NCBI GenBank assembly: GCA_003132865.1
Contig: PKYZ01000117.1
Span: 324-6,703 of the forward strand
Source of the DNA: Bryobacterales bacterium
Lineage (GTDB): Bacteria > Acidobacteriota > Terriglobia > Bryobacterales > Bryobacteraceae
Length of the DNA: 6,380 nt
Direction of reading: 5' to 3'
Shown here: one piece after another, positions 1 through 6,099 of the stretch
Numbering within the stretch: position 1 is the stretch's first letter
How the letters are laid out: each line of letters starts with the position of its first letter
The notes under the pieces: model-generated
What the model was told of the DNA's origin: nothing
Seen by the model: only the letters and a program-made list of their open reading frames with translations
The model's database searches: none
Position numbers and translations under genes: made by a program

Positions 1-58
1 TGCGGCCAAGATTGGCCGCCCTCCGGAGCGGCTGGTGCATGGTGGAGTTGGTGGACAT
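1..58 (-). CDS. Start of an unidentified gene, third gene of the redox operon (partial)
   Basis: Nineteen codons are visible from an ATG whose first base is 58; they read MSTNSTMHQPLRRAANLGR and then leave the window. The start is supported by a strong TAAGGAG ribosome-binding site 5 bases upstream and by tight coupling to the stop codon of the fusion flavoprotein gene. The peptide is too short to assign. By position it should be co-transcribed with the NuoE-like and NuoF/GltD-like genes and may be a partner of that complex, for example a catalytic or ferredoxin-type subunit, but that is inference from context only. Confidence 0.6.
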   Translation of the reverse strand, partial: MSTNSTMHQPLRRAANLGR

Positions 59-63
59 GCCGG

Positions 64-70
64 CTCCTTA
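64..70 (-). promoter_or_regulatory. Ribosome-binding site overlapping the upstream stop codon
   Basis: On the minus strand the sequence TAAGGAG holds the TAA stop of the fusion gene and the Shine-Dalgarno core of the next gene, with 5 bases before its ATG. This layout favours translational coupling: a ribosome finishing the 1,060-residue protein is placed to re-initiate on the next cistron. It supports the two products being made in related amounts. Confidence 0.6.
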
Positions 71-3000
71 AACCTCGACCAGATCCGAAACGCGATGGCC
101 GTGCTGGTTTTCACGGATGTCGCAACGCAGGCAGCGCCCGGCTTCGTCCAGGGCCTGCTGCGCGGTGAGGCCCAGCATGGCTTCGTTGAAGTTCAGCACG
201 CGCTCGCGGGCGGGCAGTTCGGCCAACTCGTGGCGCAGGCAATCGCTCGACTGCGCGGGAGGCGCCTTGGAATACTCGAACTTCGGCATGATGCGGTCGA
301 AGCGGGCCGCGCCCATCAGGCGCTGGTCGATGTTCCGGGCGGCCTTCTTGCCGAAGCCCATGGCGTTGGAAACATTCGAAGCGCCGGTGATGGCGTCGCC
401 GCCGGCGTAGAATTTGTTGCGGCTGGTTTCGAGCGTGAAGCGGTCGACTTCGATGGTGCCGGACTCCTTGATCTTGAGGCCGGAGCCGCGGCCGAAATCG
501 GGATCCACGGACTCGCCCACGGCCAGGATCACGGTATCGCATTCGTAACGGCGGATTTCTTCGGTGGGGACGGGCTTGCGCCGCCCGGAAGAATCGAATT
601 CGCCGAGACGGGTTTTGACGACTTCGATGGCCTTCACGTTGGACTGATCGTCGCCCACGATGCGGTGCGGCGTGGCCAGGAAGATGAACTTGGCGCCTTC
701 GGCTTCGGCGGCATTGGTTTCCTCTTTAATCGCGGGCATGTCTTTGCGCTCGCGGCGGTAGATGACGGTGACGTCCGCGCCCTTGCGCAACGCGGTGCGG
801 GCGGAATCGATGGCCGCATTGCCGCCGCCGATCACCACCACCTTGCGGCCAAGCTGCGCGGGCTCGCGCTTCGACACCGCTTCCAGAAATATGAGAGCGG
901 GCAGCACGCCTTTCAGCTCGGTGCCGGGCAGGTAGACCCAGGATTCCTTCCAGGTGCCGATGGAGATGAACACGGCGTTGTACATGTTGTCGAGCTCGTT
1001 GAGGGTGATGTCTCGGCCGATCACGGTGTCGCAGACGAACTCGACGCCCATGCGCTCGATGAGCTCGATCTCGCGGTCGAGCGCGGATTTGGGGAGCCGG
1101 TATTCGGGGAGCGCGTAGCGCAGCATGCCGCCGGGGAGCGGGTTGCTTTCGTAAACGGTGACGTCGTGGCCCGCGAGCGCCAGGTAGAAGGCGGCGGTGA
1201 GGCCGGTGGGTCCCGCGCCCACCACGGCGACTTTGCGGTCGGTGGGTTGCAGCTTGTAGGAAGCCACCCTGTCCACCAGGGACTCGAAGCGGTCCGATTC
1301 ATAAATGGAATCGGCGATATAGCGGTGCACCTCGCGCATGTTCACCGATTCATCGATGGCATGCCGGCGGCAGCGGTTATCGCAAGGGTGCTGGCAGACG
1401 CGGCCGGTGGAGGACGGCAGCGGATTGTCCATGACGACGGAGAGGAACGCATCCTCCAGACGCTGCTCCTGGAAGAGCTGCAGGAAGCGCGGGATGTTCA
1501 TGTGCAGCGGGCAACTGTTTTCGCAAGGGGAGAGCGCCAGGTCTTCGCACACTCCCGCGCGGCAGCGTTGCGCGCGAATGTGGTCTTCGAATTCGTGCCG
1601 GAAATGGCGCATAGTGGTGAGCACGGGATTGGGCGCGCTCTGGCCCAGGCCGCAGAGCGAAGTATCGCGGATCATGCGGCCCATCTCGTCCAGCCGGTCC
1701 AGGTCGCCGGGGCTGGCGTGGCCCTTGGTGAAGGCGTTCAGGATGCGCAGCGCCTTATCCAGGCCCACGCGGCAGGGGATGCATTTGCCGCAGGATTCCG
1801 AGTGGGTGAACTCGATGAAGTAGCGCGCCACGTCCACCATGCAGTTGTCTTCGTCCATCACCACCATGCCGCCGGAGCCCATAATGGAGCCAAGCTGCGC
1901 CAGGGTCTCGTAATCCACCGGGGTATCGAACATTTCCTGCGGGATGCAACCGCCGGAGGGACCGCCGGTCTGCACGGCTTTGATGTGGCGGCCGTTGGCG
2001 CCGCCTTCGCCGACATCGTAGATAAAGGTCTTCAGCGGCGTGCCCAGAGGCATTTCCACCAAGCCGGTGTTGGCGATCTTGCCCACCAGCGAGAACACCT
2101 TGGTGCCGGCGCTCTTGGCGCTGCCGGTCTCGGTGAACCAGGCGGGTCCTTTGGCCACGATGGGTGCGATGTTGTACCAGGTCTCCACGTTGTTGATGTT
2201 GGTGGGGCAGCCCCACAGGCCCTTCTGCGCGGGAAATGGCGGACGCGGGCGGGGGCGTCCGGCGAAGCCTTCGAGCGACGCGATGAGGGCGGTCTCCTCG
2301 CCGCAGACAAATGCGCCGGCGCCTTCCACCAGGCTGATATCGAAGTTAAAGCCGCGGCCCAGGATGTTGTCGCCAAGCAGGCCGTAAACGCGGGCCTGCA
2401 CGATGGCGCGGCGCAGGCGATGCACGGCCAACGGGTATTCGGCGCGCACGTAGACGATGCCTTCGGTGGCGCCCGTAACGTAGGCGCCGATGATCATGCC
2501 TTCCAGCAGCGCGTGCGGATCGCCTTCGATTTCGTTGCGGTTCATGTACGCGCCCGGATCGCCTTCGTCCGCATTGCAGATGATGTACTTCTGTTCGCCT
2601 TCGGCTTTGCGCAGAAACTCCCACTTGAGGCCCGTGAGGAATCCCGCGCCGCCGCGGCCGCGCAGCTTGGAGGCTTTGATCTGCTCGATGACCATTTCAG
2701 GCATCGCGTCGATCAGGACCTTATATAAGGACTGGTAGCCGCCCACCGCGATGTACTCTTCGATATCGTCGGGGTTGATCAGGCCGCAATTGCGCAGCAC
2801 GATCTTCTTCTGCTTCTTGAAAAAGGGGATATCGCGCCAGAGCGGGATTTCGGGGAAGCCCTCGCCGTAGCGCACCTGCGCGGTGAGGTGGTCCCACTCT
2901 TCGATTTTGCAGAGCGCCAGGTCCGCGGGAATGCGGCCGGCGGCCATCTCGTCCAACAGCCGATCAACGTCGTTGGCCTGGAAGCTGCGGAGAATCGCCA

Positions 3001-3250
3001 GCGGGTGGCCGGGGAGCCATACGTTCACCAGCGGCTCCTGCGCGCAGAAGCCGAAGCAGCCGGCCGGGGCCAGGCGCACATCGCGCCCGCGCTGGTGAAT
3101 GGCTTCGGAGAAGGCGTGGAAGACGCCTTCGGCGCCGTTGCCGTTGCCGCAGGTGCCCATGCCGACGGCGATGCGCGGGCGGTTGGGCAGCAGCTTGGCG
3201 AGGCCCGCTTCCTTGGCGGCGCTGAATGAGGAGATGTCTTGTATGCGCAT
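68..3250 (-). CDS. NuoF-GltD fusion: NADH-binding flavoprotein fused to a glutamate-synthase-small-subunit-like FAD/NAD(P)H oxidoreductase
   Basis: The 1,060-residue product is a cytosolic multi-centre redox protein. Residues 25-95 form a thioredoxin-like [2Fe-2S] domain with C34, C65 and C69; I see only three Cys. Residues 150-560 are a NuoF core: FMN loop GRGGAGFLTGLKW (198-210), NADEGDPGAYMNR (226-238), and [4Fe-4S] ligands C487, C490, C493 and C533. Residues 563-650 are a GltD/DPYD-type iron-sulfur domain (C563, C568, C576, C580; C619, C623, C627). Residues 672-975 are the FAD/NAD(P)H part: GAGPTG (678-683), GGGNAAIDSAR (808-818), a YRRERKDMPA segment like the NADPH-binding part of GltD (831-840), and AGGDAITG. 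The tail has CLRCD (1040-1044). The ATG at 3250 is chosen because it has AAGGAAG 4 bases upstream; an earlier in-frame start would add 59 low-complexity residues translated from the hairpin repeat and the NuoE gene. Electron transfer between NADH, NADP(H) and perhaps ferredoxin is inferred from the domains; physiological partners are unknown. Confidence 0.93.
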   Translation of the reverse strand: MRIQDISSFSAAKEAGLAKLLPNRPRIAVGMGTCGNGNGAEGVFHAFSEAIHQRGRDVRLAPAGCFGFCAQEPLVNVWLPGHPLAILRSFQANDVDRLLDEMAAGRIPADLALCKIEEWDHLTAQVRYGEGFPEIPLWRDIPFFKKQKKIVLRNCGLINPDDIEEYIAVGGYQSLYKVLIDAMPEMVIEQIKASKLRGRGGAGFLTGLKWEFLRKAEGEQKYIICNADEGDPGAYMNRNEIEGDPHALLEGMIIGAYVTGATEGIVYVRAEYPLAVHRLRRAIVQARVYGLLGDNILGRGFNFDISLVEGAGAFVCGEETALIASLEGFAGRPRPRPPFPAQKGLWGCPTNINNVETWYNIAPIVAKGPAWFTETGSAKSAGTKVFSLVGKIANTGLVEMPLGTPLKTFIYDVGEGGANGRHIKAVQTGGPSGGCIPQEMFDTPVDYETLAQLGSIMGSGGMVVMDEDNCMVDVARYFIEFTHSESCGKCIPCRVGLDKALRILNAFTKGHASPGDLDRLDEMGRMIRDTSLCGLGQSAPNPVLTTMRHFRHEFEDHIRAQRCRAGVCEDLALSPCENSCPLHMNIPRFLQLFQEQRLEDAFLSVVMDNPLPSSTGRVCQHPCDNRCRRHAIDESVNMREVHRYIADSIYESDRFESLVDRVASYKLQPTDRKVAVVGAGPTGLTAAFYLALAGHDVTVYESNPLPGGMLRYALPEYRLPKSALDREIELIERMGVEFVCDTVIGRDITLNELDNMYNAVFISIGTWKESWVYLPGTELKGVLPALIFLEAVSKREPAQLGRKVVVIGGGNAAIDSARTALRKGADVTVIYRRERKDMPAIKEETNAAEAEGAKFIFLATPHRIVGDDQSNVKAIEVVKTRLGEFDSSGRRKPVPTEEIRRYECDTVILAVGESVDPDFGRGSGLKIKESGTIEVDRFTLETSRNKFYAGGDAITGASNVSNAMGFGKKAARNIDQRLMGAARFDRIMPKFEYSKAPPAQSSDCLRHELAELPARERVLNFNEAMLGLTAQQALDEAGRCLRCDIRENQHGHRVSDLVEV

Positions 3251-3265
3251 ATCACTTCCTTTTTC

Positions 3266-3321
3266 TGTGGGGCAGGCTCCCAGCCTGCGGCGGCCTCCCA
3301 GGCCGCCCCCTCCGCCCCACA
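3266..3321. repeat. Nested inverted repeat (REP-like hairpin cluster) between the two redox genes
   Basis: Two perfect hairpins lie side by side: GCAGGCT-CCC-AGCCTGC (3272-3288) and GGCGGCCT-CCC-AGGCCGCC (3289-3307), both with a CCC loop. An outer 8-bp pair, TGTGGGGC (3266-3273) with GCCCCACA (3314-3321), can enclose them as a three-way or cruciform structure, competing for two bases of the first stem. It fills the spacer exactly up to the stop codon of the NuoE gene. No T-tract follows in the operon direction, so it is not a typical Rho-independent terminator. It resembles REP/BIME-type repeats and could affect mRNA stability or the ratio of the two subunits. Confidence 0.7.
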
Positions 3322-3858
3322 CTACCCACTTTCCCGCTCCAGAGCTTCCACCTCGCGGTGCAGGGCCTGTTCGTTCATGTGGCCGTAGACGGTGTGATCC
3401 ACTTCCACCACCGGCGCCAGGGCGCATTGTCCGAAACAGGCGACCGTGCGCAGCGAGAACTTGCGATCGGGCGTGGTGACGCAGACTTTATCGGCGCCGC
3501 CTTCGTCGCCGCTATCCGGAACGCCCAGTTCCAGCTTCAGGCGCTCCAGCAGGCTGCGCGAGCCGCGCGTGTGGCAGGCGGTCCCGCGGCAGATGCAGAT
3601 GGTGTGATCGCCCTGCGGCTCGAGATTGAATAGCGCAAAGAATGTAGCCACGCTAAAGACCTGCGCCAGCGGAATATCGGTCTTTTCCGCGATATATTCG
3701 AGGATTTCCAGAGGCAGGTATTTGTGCGGATGATGTTCCTGAACTTTTTCCAGGATGCTGAGCAGCGCGCCGGAGCGGTCCTCGCAGGCGGCGATCGCCT
3801 GATCCGCGAATTCCTGGTCGCCCAGGGGCGGCTGCGGCTTGGCCAGTTTGGATTTCAC
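3322..3858 (-). CDS. nuoE: NuoE/HydC-type thioredoxin-like [2Fe-2S] subunit of a NAD(P)H oxidoreductase complex
   Basis: The 178-residue product has the length and layout of the 24-kDa NuoE/HoxE/HydC family. A helical N-terminal region (about 15-80, with PLAQVFSVATFFALF) precedes a thioredoxin-like domain binding one [2Fe-2S] cluster through C90-x4-C95 (in CRGTACH) and C141-x3-C145 (in CFGQC). In family members this subunit docks on NuoF and passes electrons to or from the flavin. The start is a GTG at 3858 preceded by AAAGGGGG with a 9-base gap. It is the first gene of the operon, 71 bases upstream of the NuoF-GltD fusion. The symbol is given by family; nothing here shows membership of respiratory complex I, and no other Nuo genes are visible. 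A promoter-like repeat lies 35-65 bases upstream. Confidence 0.93.
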   Translation of the reverse strand: MKSKLAKPQPPLGDQEFADQAIAACEDRSGALLSILEKVQEHHPHKYLPLEILEYIAEKTDIPLAQVFSVATFFALFNLEPQGDHTICICRGTACHTRGSRSLLERLKLELGVPDSGDEGGADKVCVTTPDRKFSLRTVACFGQCALAPVVEVDHTVYGHMNEQALHREVEALERESG

Positions 3859-3893
3859 TTTAGCGTTCCCCCTTTCGTGCAGTGCGTTACATA

Positions 3894-3923
3894 AGATTTT
3901 AGCACCTTTAGATCTTTAATAGA
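3894..3923. repeat. 30-bp direct repeat, copy 1 (upstream of the NuoE-like gene)
   Basis: This block matches 5482-5511 at 27 of 30 positions in the same orientation, without gaps. The three differences (block positions 13, 16 and 23) are all C/T transitions. It contains the palindrome AGATCT and the TGCTAAAAT element. It sits 35 bases upstream of the NuoE-like start codon. It may be a shared promoter/operator, or the left boundary of an inserted cassette covering the DUF4062 gene. Confidence 0.75.
3896..3904 (-). promoter_or_regulatory. Candidate extended -10 element for the redox operon
   Basis: Read on the minus strand, the sequence is TGCTAAAAT, a match to the TGnTATAAT extended -10 form with one deviation. 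Transcription would start near 3889, giving a leader of about 30 bases before the GTG of the NuoE-like gene. No convincing -35 box is seen at 16-18 bases. The same nine bases recur, unchanged, upstream of the DUF4062 gene within a conserved 30-bp block, which strengthens a regulatory reading. Confidence 0.45.
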
Positions 3924-4089
3924 TGGGGTTGCACTTTGAGCTGAGCAATATGCCGGGGGAAAGCACCAACCCTTGGGGCCAATCCTGGGCCGGCATCACT
4001 CTGGGGCAGTATGGTGCCCGGAGCGCTGCCAGAGGCAGCCGCGCGGAGTCAGGACTGCTTGGTGTCGCCGACCCGGAACGGGCGGAAAC

Positions 4090-5460
4090 CTACCGAGTCA
4101 GCATTCTGAATGGCTCAAACGGCGCCAAGATACTGGCGCGGGCGCTGCTGAACGCAGCTTCAAATACGGCCTGGTCCCCGTACCTCCAGTTCGGGTGCTT
4201 GGAGTTCCAGGCCTTCAATCGGTCACCGGGAAGCCTCCGATCGGATTTTGCTGTGACGAATATCGCCAACTCTAGATCCCTATCCCGAACTGTCAACTCG
4301 CTGTTTTCAAACAACCTTCTTCTAGCGGCAGTATACCCGCGGCTTAGTTCGCTCGCGGGGACAAAAGGATCGACCCTGAGTACCAGCCGCGACAGCGCGG
4401 GCGGTGTGTGCCCATGGGCTCCTACACCAAGAACCTCGACGATGGGCGTCGCGTCGGTAAGCACAAACAACACGGCCTAAGCTTTTTGCCAGCCGTAACT
4501 ATCGGCCAACTCCTCACTGAGGAGACGCAGTTGCCCCAGCGTCCCTCCCAATGCCACCGGTATGCAGCGGGTCCAGTTGTCGTCGGGCACGCCGTAATCG
4601 AGGCTCTCCAGGGCAAATCCGATTGGTCGCTCCGAGCCGGAAATTGAAAGTGCCGGCGTGATGGAGAAGCCGGTGGCATCTGCGGTCAATCTATTCCCCC
4701 GCGACAGAGGGACTCGTACCCAGTGCGTGGCTGGTCCATCGTCACGTGCTTGCTGTTGTATTCAGGGTTCAATCTGCGCCGCCTGTAAGAGTCTGCCGCC
4801 AAGCGCTGTCTCGCGGAACGCTCCAACCCGCCCATCCTCGCGAGCGTCTGCTGCAAGAAGGAGGGAAATCGCTTCCTGGCGTTTGGAGAGCGACGGTCGG
4901 CGACCCTGCGTACCAGGAGGCATCATCGCCTCTCTGCGGCGCTTGTCGAGCCACCGATACAGATGATCTCTAAATAGGCCCGCCCAATTACGATATTTAC
5001 CGAAGTCGAAGAAGAGAAGGGACCGCTCGTCGCGAATCGCAGTACGAAACTCTAATACCCTCCGCAATTAGTCATCGGGGACCGCCTTCTCACTCGCGGG
5101 AACCGTCTTGAAATACAACCAAACATCGGACGATCCCTCTGCGGCCAGTTGGCGCGCAACCGCGAATTCCTCTTCAGTGCCAGAGCTGAACGAGCCAGTT
5201 GGAGTGCCCCAGCGCTTCCAGAAAACGAAGACGATAAGATCGGCGTTCTTCAGATCTGCATTGATTAGACCCTGCGGACGGCCCTTTCCGGGAAGCGTAT
5301 CTTCCCAGCCCAAAGCATCAAGCTGGACCCCCATCGGGTTTGCCTTTAGTCGGTTAGCTTCCTGTATGATCGATCGAAAGCTCTTGCGCTCCTTATCGAC
5401 GTCACCAGGTGACGCAAAGAAGATCTTGATCACTTTGCGCAAATCACGTTTCCGAGTCAT
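4090..5460 (-). pseudogene. DUF4062-domain protein gene interrupted by three in-frame stop codons
   Basis: From the ATG at 5460 one frame runs 456 codons to TAG at 4090, with no frameshift but with stops at codons 131 (TAA, 5070-5068), 233 (TGA, 4764-4762) and 328 (TAG, 4479-4477). Residues 8-180 are DUF4062-like: IFFASPGDVDKER, LGWEDTLPGKGRPQG, DLIVFVFWKRWGTPTG, GTEEEF and VWLYFKTVP, continuing after the first stop as LRRVLEFR and FRDHLYRWL. The C-terminal part has YGWQKA-stop-AVLFVLTDATP, then LVLRVDP, GYTAARRRL and LKAWNSKHPNWRY. Each stop is one C-to-T step from CAA, CGA or CAG. DUF4062 domains are often found at the N-terminus of STAND-type signalling or defence proteins; no P-loop NTPase is seen here. 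It has no good ribosome-binding site. A 130-residue N-terminal fragment could still be made. Base composition is less GC-rich than the redox operon, suggesting acquisition by transfer. Confidence 0.8.
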
Positions 5461-5481
5461 CCTGAGTCAGACCTACAAATC

Positions 5482-5511
5482 AGATTTTAGCACTTTCAGA
5501 TCTCTAATAGA
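5482..5511. repeat. 30-bp direct repeat, copy 2 (upstream of the DUF4062 gene)
   Basis: This is the second copy of the block at 3894-3923, with 27 of 30 identical bases and the same orientation, 1,588 bases away. It lies 21 bases upstream of the ATG at 5460. The similarity fades on both sides, so the conserved unit is about 30 bp. The space between the two copies contains only the broken DUF4062 gene plus about 170 bases downstream of it. Confidence 0.75.
5484..5492 (-). promoter_or_regulatory. Candidate extended -10 element of the DUF4062 gene
   Basis: On the minus strand the sequence is TGCTAAAAT, identical to the element upstream of the NuoE-like gene. A start near 5477 would give a leader of about 17 bases before the ATG at 5460. 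No clear -35 box is visible. Support comes from conservation of the block and its matching position relative to two genes on the same strand. Confidence 0.42.
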
Positions 5512-5733
5512 ATGCGGCGACGCAGGCTCAACACGAACACTTTCCGCAAGGCCACAAAGGACGAAAATCGTCACCGATCGCCAATTCTTGGACATCCTTG
5601 CCGAATCCGGAAGCTAAACCCGCCCGCCATCCCAAGGGAGTGCTAGACTGAAGTCGAAGCTAATCGAATCGCGTTCCAGCCCGACATCCTCATCACCACA
5701 CCCGATGGCATCACTCTTGTCGTCGAAGCCAAA
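5512..5733. other. Divergent intergenic region with possible gene remnants
   Basis: This stretch separates the minus-strand DUF4062 gene from the plus-strand nuclease-like gene. An ATG at 5512 opens a 44-codon frame of unconvincing composition that ends at TAG (5644-5646) and is in phase with the downstream gene. In another frame the peptide IVTDRQFLDILAESGS ends at TAA (5615-5617) and looks protein-like but has no start codon of its own. From 5647 onward the frame of the downstream gene already reads like protein. A TGCTAGACT element (5641-5649) could be a weak extended -10. No terminator or RNA gene was seen. Confidence 0.4.
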
Positions 5734-6093
5734 GTGAGCCTGCCGAATCTGGAGCGCGCGGAGGAAGACCTCAAACAATACATGGTGGGCATGCAGTGCC
5801 CCACCGGGCTTCTGATCACGCCAAAGCGTATGTGGCTATACCGGGATTCCTACACCACGCGATCGCCCCAGTCTGTTCGGCGCGTTGGGGAGTTCAATCT
5901 TACCCGATTGTGGGATTGGCCTCCGCCGTTGCAGGGAGCGCGTTTCGAGATGTTCGTTCAACGATGGCTCGAAGACCTCCCTAAGCATCCGGCCAAGGAA
6001 GTGCCTAACGAATTGCGCGAGGCGCTCCGGGATTACGTTCTGCCCGCCATCGCGAATGGTGAAGTGCGCGCGGCACACCCGCGCTACTCCTGA
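5734..6093 (+). CDS. Small PD-(D/E)xK nuclease-like protein (function unknown), start uncertain
   Basis: The first usable start is GTG at 5734, giving 119 residues, but the frame is open from 5647 and the upstream 29 codons look coding: FQPDILITTPDG followed by ITLVVEAK. This gives the PD-(x)n-E-x-K arrangement of the PD-(D/E)xK restriction-endonuclease-like fold, with D at 5683-5685, E at 5725-5727 and K at 5731-5733. A protein starting at the GTG would lack these residues. Downstream, YMVGMQCPTGLLITPKRMWL and YRDSY are typical of core strands after the motif, and the C-terminal half is helical. The true N-terminus may use a non-standard start, or the gene is 5'-truncated; a TAG blocks extension at 5644. 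A PIN-domain gene follows after 6 bases, suggesting one transcription unit. The fold call rests on motif reading only. Confidence 0.6.
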   Translation: MSLPNLERAEEDLKQYMVGMQCPTGLLITPKRMWLYRDSYTTRSPQSVRRVGEFNLTRLWDWPPPLQGARFEMFVQRWLEDLPKHPAKEVPNELREALRDYVLPAIANGEVRAAHPRYS

Positions 6094-6099
6094 CAACCG

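Noticed and set aside
2..19. Inverted repeat GCGGCCAA/TTGGCCGC at the left edge
   Set aside because: It lies inside the first 20 codons of the partial gene and has only a two-base loop; it could reflect Ala-Ala-Asn-Leu-Gly-Arg codons. Without more sequence no role can be supported.
35..2728. 897-codon open frame on the plus strand
   Set aside because: It lies fully antisense to the NuoF-GltD fusion gene, whose motifs are unmistakable. The plus-strand product is Ala/Gly/His/Val-rich without recognisable motifs, as expected from the complement of a GC-rich coding gene.
3251..3427. 59-residue N-terminal extension of the fusion protein
   Set aside because: The extension is Gly/Arg/Pro-rich, is read from the hairpin repeat and overlaps the NuoE gene. 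A good ribosome-binding site stands directly before the ATG at 3250.
4025..4039. Short hairpin GCTGCC-AGA-GGCAGC downstream of the DUF4062 frame
   Set aside because: The stem is only 6 bp and no T-tract follows on either strand, so a terminator call is not supported.
3923..4480. 185-codon open frame on the plus strand
   Set aside because: It overlaps the C-terminal part of the DUF4062 frame, which has protein-like motifs. The plus-strand product is Ser/Asn/Ala-rich with no family pattern.
5400..5414. Near-perfect palindrome CGTCACC-A-GGTGACG
   Set aside because: It encodes the conserved Ser-Pro-Gly-Asp-Val motif of the DUF4062 domain, so coding constraint explains it well enough.
5108..5617. 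169-codon open frame on the plus strand
   Set aside because: Most of it is antisense to the well-supported DUF4062 domain. Only its last 17 codons or so look protein-like, and these are mentioned under the intergenic region.
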